Source: Hydnum rufescens UP504
Lineage: Eukaryota > Basidiomycota > Agaricomycetes > Cantharellales > Hydnaceae
Assembly: GCA_014904985.1 (NCBI GenBank)
Contig: MU128966.1
Location: 80,444 to 118,202, forward strand
DNA: 37,759 bases
Direction: 5' to 3'
Each line of letters opens with the position of its first letter. Position 1 is the first letter of the stretch. Positions 32,099-37,759 of this stretch are shown here, piece by piece. Below the pieces are notes generated by a model that was given only the letters and a program-made list of their open reading frames with translations, made no database searches and was not told where the DNA came from. The position numbers and the translations under genes were made by a program.

Positions 32099-33470
32099 AT
32101 GAGATGGAGCTCCCAGTGGACGTGGAAGCAAACTTTACGGGTATTTGCGAGCCTCCCATTTCTACAGCAATTCCTCATGGGTTTCATCAAAGAGATGACA
32201 GGTATGGAATCTAACACTTGGCAGTGATTTAATGACCAATTGGTTAGTAATTTGGGGGTGTTTGAAATTGGCTAGATCAATTCACAAGGAAATGGACGCC
32301 GAATGGTGTATGTGTGCTGTGTTTGAAGTGGGCTGCACCTTCGGCCTTCGATCCCGATGAGATTCTTAGACATGGAAAAGCTTGTGTGTTTGGAGGAGAG
32401 GGTCGTGCGAATGAGATCTGGAGAGACATCCAACTTGTCTCTTCATCAACCTCGCTCGATGTGGTGAAGGTTGAGGACGGATATGGCTGTTCTCCCAGTA
32501 AGAGCTGATGTGTGTTTTTCCATCACCTGTCGATGTTCTCTCATGGGAATTCTTCAGTGCAAGGGTCAATTGCAGGATTATGGAAGGAAGAATCGGTATG
32601 GGGTGGCCATTTTCGGGAGGAGGTGGGGAAAGACATTTTCCATTGGCTGGTGAAAAATCCCAGATATTGGAAGCCTCATCGATGCAGCCGCTGATTTGAT
32701 GGATGGATGACTGCGGACGTGCGACACAATTGGGCCAATATCGGAAGCAATCTGCTGGCGAATGACATCAAACATACGTTGGACAACAGTGGGCTACAAG
32801 TCTTCAAAATGGCCAGTGGTTGGGTCTTGGAAGAAATCGACAACGGAGATTCTGCTTGGTGGGAACGTTTTCGAGACCACATCTCCGGAAATCAGACCAT
32901 AGATGGGGTTCGGTACCAGGTAGTCGACCGGACCCTTCAGCCTGGAGGTCCCTGGCGTCAATGTTTCGGGGAGAAAATCCCATTCCCTCGCCGAATTTCG
33001 AAAAAAAAAAACCACTCAACATCGCATGTCCTGGATCCCCGGGGTATCCGACATTACTCGTCTCGTTCATTCCAAGAAGAAGTGTTGGAAGGGTTCGTAT
33101 ATTTGAAGTTGGTTACTGGCGTTCATTTCACTTCTCAGGCGAAGTGCTGTGGTTCCGATGGCCGCTCGATTCATACAACAAGCGAGTGTTAGAGTCTAGG
33201 CCGAACGTCCGAAACCGCATCGATATCCTTTGGGCATGTTGGAATCTCATGAGGTTGGAGGTCGTATGGGCTAGGCCTGGGGAGGTGGCAGAGTTTGCTT
33301 GTTGCTCGCTGTGCGCTTTGATCACGATCACGGATGCGCTATTCATCCGGCACCCCTATAGGTATTTGATGATGGGCGATGGGTTTAAAACCGACACGGA
33401 ATGGTTGAGGGAACAAAAGTGTCTGAGTCCCAGGGACATTCCATGGAGTGAAACATTAAATTCTTATTGA
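32099..33470 (+). pseudogene. Broken second copy of the Trp-rich gene
   Basis: Aligned with 507-1876, this copy has TGA at 32692-32694 where the left copy has TGG. It also has a run of 11 A (33001-33011) where the left copy has 9, shifting the frame. The splice signals are kept. The reading frame is thus lost at two independent places, while the left copy stays open. Confidence 0.75.
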
Positions 33471-34186
33471 CAGCTTCTGTTAATTCTTGTTACATAAAGC
33501 ATGCGCGACAGAAGTGCATGGATCAAGTTCCTTAGTCTGCATGAAGACAGCTAAGGTGGGATAAATTATCTCCCCATGTATGAAATGCAGAAGGACTGTT
33601 GTTTTGAGGATTCCGATTTTAGCATTCAGGAGCTTGAATATTGAAGAGAACCTGCTTCGGACTCGGTCCTGAGGCGTACGGGAATTTCCGGAAGTACTGT
33701 ACATTAGTGCGCTTCGGAAGGAAAATTTGGATGGATGGGTCTCAATCCCACCGGCCCACTTGAAGGGATGTCGATGGGCGGATGGTAGACAACGGGTTGG
33801 GGCTTCGGCCTGGTACTCGCTGGATGCTAGCGCTTTTTCACTACTGAAAAGTCGGCGGGCTGGGGGCGTGCAGCCTTCAGGCGGCAGTGATGGCGACAAC
33901 AACAACGATGAAGATACGAGGATCTCTGAAGATGGAAGATGTATGTAAGTGATCTCTCTATGATTTTGATTCCATTTCCATCAAATGTGGGTGTCTGTTA
34001 ACCAATTTTGATGTTCCCCCAAGCGTGCGCACCTAGTACAAACGCAGGTTCATTTTTTTACTCTCAAAATTCCAATATGCACTTATTCTCATCCAACTTT
34101 TATACCCTCCCCATCCAAAGTCATCCTGATATCCCTATCCCGGTACGTCTTCAGGCACAGCAGCGAGCAACGATGCACTTCTGATT

Positions 34187-34352
34187 ATGCGAGACCCCCT
34201 TGCGCTCCAGCTCAGAACTGCCGATTTCCAGCGCTATTCGAACCGGGCTGGTCCTACATTATGGCTTGTAAAGAGGATTAAAGAAGTGCTACTGTGGCGC
34301 GAAGGCTGGAAGTATACCGCAACATTCATTTCAGCATACGCAGCTATTTGTG
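34187..34352 (+). pseudogene. Orphaned first exon of the membrane-protein gene (right repeat)
   Basis: This matches the exon starting at 2593, including WREGWKYTATFISAYAA and the following GTGAGT donor. The exons that follow in the left copy (about 3255-3678) are absent here because the repeat ends at 34624. Confidence 0.5.
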
Positions 34353-34624
34353 AGTGACTGTTATTCCGACGAGTGCGCTCCTAGTGCAAAATTGAATCAG
34401 CGATTTTTAAAAAGGGCTTATTCTTGTCTTGCTAAATGTAATCGCCCCGTCTGTAATGTTTTTCTTGTAGCGCTCCCCTCCCACGATCTCGCCATCGACG
34501 GGGACACGTACATTTATAGTGGGTCCCTTAAATTCCTGTTTGGTTCGCGAATATCCAGGGCCTACAAAACCTCATAGGTGTTCTGTATGTATCACCCACC
34601 CTGCACGAGATATGTTATGACACA

Positions 34625-35974
34625 TGTCTTTCCACTCCTAACCATGACCTCCTGTAATGTCAAGCTCGGCCCCGGCCCCAAACGTCGACGTGATCAGTTG
34701 GCGAGCAACAGCACGCACGCACGGCTTCGCATGCGGTTAGTGATCCCGAGTCAGTCAAACCTCGAATCTTTCGCCCATGGACACCATCACAGTCATCCAA
34801 TTCGCCGAATGGTACTAGGCTCCACGCTTCGCCTTTGTATTACGGCCAAGTAGGTCTTGCGAAATCTAAACTTGTGCACTTGATCGTCGTGGTTCACATT
34901 CTGATGAGCATTGCAGACCTGGCCGATCAGGCTTGGGGGTTTTATACAATGTTCCAATATTCCTCACCCATCGCGACTCTAGCGACTCATTCTCTTCCCC
35001 TCTCATCCTCGGCCCAATCCTTTTCACTCACGAACAATGGCAGCGACCTTGATCTTCGGATAATGATTGATTAGACCTTGTCGAAGAAGATCAAGGTCGG
35101 AACAAACCAAGGTTGACGTGATGTGCGTGTCTTGGCCCTGAATTATTTGTGCACCTCTAAACCGCTGGGGGGATCAAGGGACAGATGTAATTTTAGTAGG
35201 TCGGGGTTGATTCGGATTGTCGAGCATGTGCAGTATAACATGTATGTATGGTGATGATACTTGGACGATCACCCCCTATACTATCCCTTGTAAGAGCAAT
35301 GACTACCTTCTCTTTCGAGCAGTGACTCCAATGGTACTAGCCATTTCTGCCCTTGGCCGTTTCTGCAACACTGCCATCAAGTATAGAACAACTAACATGG
35401 ACATTAGGTAGTTCACTGTGTTCTAGATGTCACACCCACCCCCTTCCAAGAGTCCAGTGTCTGTGGTCGGCGGCGTTATAAGGGCCACCACAGTTGGATA
35501 TCATGGACTTGCTAGTCAACAGTTCTCTTTATCCTCCACCACACACAAGCATACGATGCTGACAGGGCTTCCAGCCCCCACTTGACGTCGTGTTCTTGCT
35601 TAAAATTGCCATACGCGTAAATTCGCATATAGTATCAGAAGAGGCAGTCTTAGGGTATCATGTATGATACACGTAGAGTACAACCCAAGTGAGACAGTCC
35701 ACGATCCAATGATCGCTCGATCTTCAAGACTCTGGACAATTATAAAAACCATTGACACCCCTTCAGTTTTTCAGTGTAATGTTCAAGCGCGATTCTGAAC
35801 GAGCCATATGTGCGGAATGCGACCGTTGACCAAGTCCACCTTCGGAGAATAATCAAGGATGAACAAGTGAAGCAAAGATATATCATATAAACGACTTGCG
35901 CATGCGAGGCAGTGATCATGGTCCTAAACAACAGTGGACATGGATCAGTAAGTGAATGAGTTAGAAGACAAATG
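34625..35974. other. Unassigned region right of the repeat
   Basis: No gene is supported. Short frames on both strands lack motifs; a reverse-strand frame at 35740-35931 might be a distal exon of the coiled-coil pseudogene, but no splice path was found. A hairpin lies at 35044-35099. Confidence 0.4.
35044..35099. repeat. 14-bp perfect inverted repeat (hairpin)
   Basis: CGACCTTGATCTTC at 35044-35057 is exactly complemented by GAAGATCAAGGTCG at 35086-35099, with a 28-base loop. It is not followed by a T tract, and no flanking gene is recognised. It could be a small foldback remnant. Confidence 0.8.
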
Positions 35975-36496
35975 TGATCTCACCTTTGGCTGAGGCTAGT
36001 TCCAATGCTTTGATCTTGGCCTCAAGACTCGCTCGTTCCTTCTCGAACTTGGCTCGCTCAGTCTCGATCCCAGCTTCTGCGGCCTCGACCCTAGCTTCTG
36101 CGTTCGCTCGCTCGGCCTCTGCGTTCGCTCACTCAGCCTCGACCCTAGCTTCTGCCTCCGCTGTCTTCGCCTCGGCATCGAAAATTAGGAGTTCAAGCTG
36201 CTGACGCTCGAGTTCTTGCCGCTGTTCTCGTTGTTGTTCCTCCCAGACCTGCTCTGGCGTCTTTTTCTTCATTACCCCACTTTGCTCCACCACCTACGGT
36301 CGGATTAGAAACATGAAAATGCATTCAGAAACACATGGAAGGCACGGAAGACCGAGATGGTGATACTCACACATACGTTATACTCATCGATGAGTGCCTC
36401 GTAATCCATTCTCTGCAATGATCCCAAAGATACTTTGAAAAGTCCGAACGACCACGTTCCCGCAGTATCGTGAACGGTGAATGGTTCGGTAGGCAA
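35975..36496 (-). pseudogene. Coiled-coil protein gene with an in-frame stop
   Basis: Exon 36496-36377 (MPTEPFTVHDTAGTWSFG... to ALIDEYN) joins in frame, across an 83-bp intron (GTATGT...GTAG), to an exon starting at 36293. That exon reads VVEQSGVMKKKTPEQVWEEQ and then a long Glu/Ala/Arg/Gln coiled coil with repeated ANAEARVEAAEA-type units. A TGA at 36129-36131 interrupts the coiled coil at a position where neighbouring repeat units have CGA, that is, a single CpG transition. After the stop the frame continues as coiled coil to about 35980. The gene is probably dead or encodes a shortened protein. Such short acidic/basic coiled coils are common and give no functional clue. Confidence 0.55.
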
Positions 36497-36684
36497 AAGA
36501 GAGAGATCGAGATTGACACATTAATGCTATTCTCCTTCAACCTGGACAAGTTCCCTTAAAGGAAAAAGTGGAATAGGTCGCCCATGAGGGTCTTCTCCAT
36601 CGGACATAAGAGGCCGGAAGTAATTCGCTATTTGAATGGTGGAGCAAAGGGGGAGTCATGGGGAGGGAGTTGTCTTGTGAAAAA

Positions 36685-36985
36685 TGGAGTTCGCGTCCGC
36701 TCGTTTTGCCCTTGGTACCCGTTCGATGCGCATTTTCAACAGCTTTCAGGCATGGTCGTTTCGAGTCGATCCGATCAAAACTGACAGAGAAATTCGAAAA
36801 ATACTCCTTCAGAGTATGATCATGGCAAGATATTGTTAACAGGGACGCATTTTTGATTCCGTCGTTTCGTGTTTGGTACCGTTCGATAGGTACGATTCGT
36901 ATCTTTCTGGGCGCGGTCGTTTCCGGAGTCTCCGATCAAAATGACGGAGAATTCGAAAATACTCCTTCAGAGTAGTGCAGCCCTA
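36685..36985. repeat. Degenerate tandem repeat, about 150-bp unit, two copies
   Basis: Both units contain, in the same order, TTGGTAC-CGTTCGAT, then TGGTCGTTTC or CGGTCGTTTC, then TCCGATCAAAA, then GAATTCGAAAATACTCCTTC-like sequence ending CAGAGTA. The first runs to about 36830 and the second from about 36870 to 36985. No coding function is seen. Confidence 0.75.
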
Positions 36986-37759
36986 TCTGGATCATGTGAT
37001 GGATACGCGAGTCCAGAATTGGAACTAGGCCCGGTCCGCGTCGTTACATAATCACAATTCATTTCACCCTTAAGGCAATAGGGTGGCTTTGGAAGAGCAG
37101 GCAGTCATCCAGACTTGAAGAAAGATGGCAAGTTTGAATTGCCTTGTCCAAGAAAATGGACTTGAAGTAGGGCATAAACTGCCCTTTTTGATGAGGACTG
37201 TTGAAGTCCGACGGATAGTCAATAAATTGACTGGTAGACATGGTAAAGGATGAGGCGATATTTATGGGTTGGAAAGGGTAGGAATCCAATTGATTTCTTG
37301 AATAAACGAATGGCGATAAAATTAAATGAGCCGGGGTGACATATAATTGATTTCGTCGTAGGGAAATGGCCTCGGATGAGGATTTCTATCGGTGTAGGGA
37401 TTTATGCTCCAACAGCAGATGAATATGGTTTTGGTGATCCGTGGCCCAGTGACCTTCGATGATGCTGTCGAGCGCTTCATGAAGAGAAAAATATCATGAT
37501 ACTCTCGCTCTACCTACCTTCCGCGGGGGTCCATGAAGTTTGCAACCTCGGAATCGAATGTCCTGTCTTCCTCTCCCCCCTCTTCCCTTCAGACACCCGT
37601 GCTGCACCACCAGTTCCTAACCTCATGCATTTCTCCTATGCTGCGATCGCTGCCCACCGAACACGATTGCACTACACCCGACCGGACAAAACTGTTATTG
37701 GTATGCGAACGCGATATTGTTCATCCTTAAAGAAAAATCCCGTACACCATTCCCGTTCC
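36986..37759. other. Right-end unassigned region
   Basis: A reverse-strand frame of 76 residues (37289-37059) and a forward frame near 37533 have no recognisable motif. I see no supported gene, RNA or repeat. Confidence 0.4.

Larger units (their letters stand above)
31592..34624. repeat. 3.03-kb direct repeat, right copy
   Basis: Same orientation and content as 1-3025, offset by about 31592. It contains the MITE, a broken copy of the Trp-rich gene, the dispersed unit also found inverted at 8559-8853, and the first exon of the membrane-protein gene. Homology ends at about 34624, after ATGTTATGACAC. Most differences from the left copy are transitions in which this copy has T or A where the left has C or G, often at CpG. 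Confidence 0.95.

Noticed and set aside
1..34624. Idea that the 3-kb repeats are LTRs of one giant retrotransposon
   Set aside because: They hold a spliced gene and a MITE, lack visible TG...CA ends, and the internal region carries genes in both orientations with introns and no gag-pol.
34835..35074. 79-aa forward frame right of the repeat with a hydrophobic segment
   Set aside because: No splice partner, no motif, and it ends within the hairpin sequence; likely chance.

Overview
The window reads as nuclear DNA of an agaricomycete-type basidiomycete fungus. The evidence is genes split by many short GT-AG introns (often 50-60 bp, with 54 bp recurring), fungal LINE fragments with a Tad-like RNase H domain, foldback elements, and decayed copies of ordinary eukaryotic genes. 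I see no bacterial operons, tRNA, rRNA or CRISPR array. All multi-exon models were assembled by eye from splice motifs and frame continuity; boundaries, especially starts, are provisional.

Layout: positions 1-3025 and 31592-34624 are two nearly identical direct repeats of about 3.03 kb. Each contains a 355-bp palindromic MITE followed by a three-exon gene of unknown function. The gene is open in the left copy and broken in the right copy. Just right of the left repeat lie fragments of a membrane-protein gene, of a reductase and of a glycyl-tRNA synthetase (GlyRS) gene. Then comes an open five-exon gene (634 aa, unknown function, 4836-6952), retroelement debris (7.0-8.85 kb), a large intron-bearing GlyRS pseudogene (8.86-11.09 kb) and a small SH3-like gene.

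The middle holds the most interesting block. It contains an orphan nuclear-type protein (376 aa), a Ulp1/C48 SUMO-protease-like gene with a complete catalytic His-Asp-Gln-Cys set (775 aa), a large SNF2-type helicase/ATPase gene (about 1482 aa, 11 exons) and, divergent from it across about 130 bp, an orphan gene of about 871 aa. All of these stay open across every predicted splice junction, while most of the neighbouring material (GlyRS, LINEs, RNase H fragments, coiled-coil gene) is broken. Foldback elements and a degenerate LINE separate the genes.

From 28.4 to 31.6 kb there is LINE and retroelement debris and another foldback. After the right repeat (34.6-37.8 kb) there is a decayed coiled-coil gene, a degenerate tandem repeat and unassigned sequence.

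Interpretation (inference): a repeat-bounded accessory block carrying a protease/ATPase/orphan gene set that has been kept open inside a decaying, transposon-rich region. Whether the block moves as one unit, or is a local expansion bounded by a repeated sequence, cannot be settled from this window because the left edge of the left repeat is cut off by the window start.
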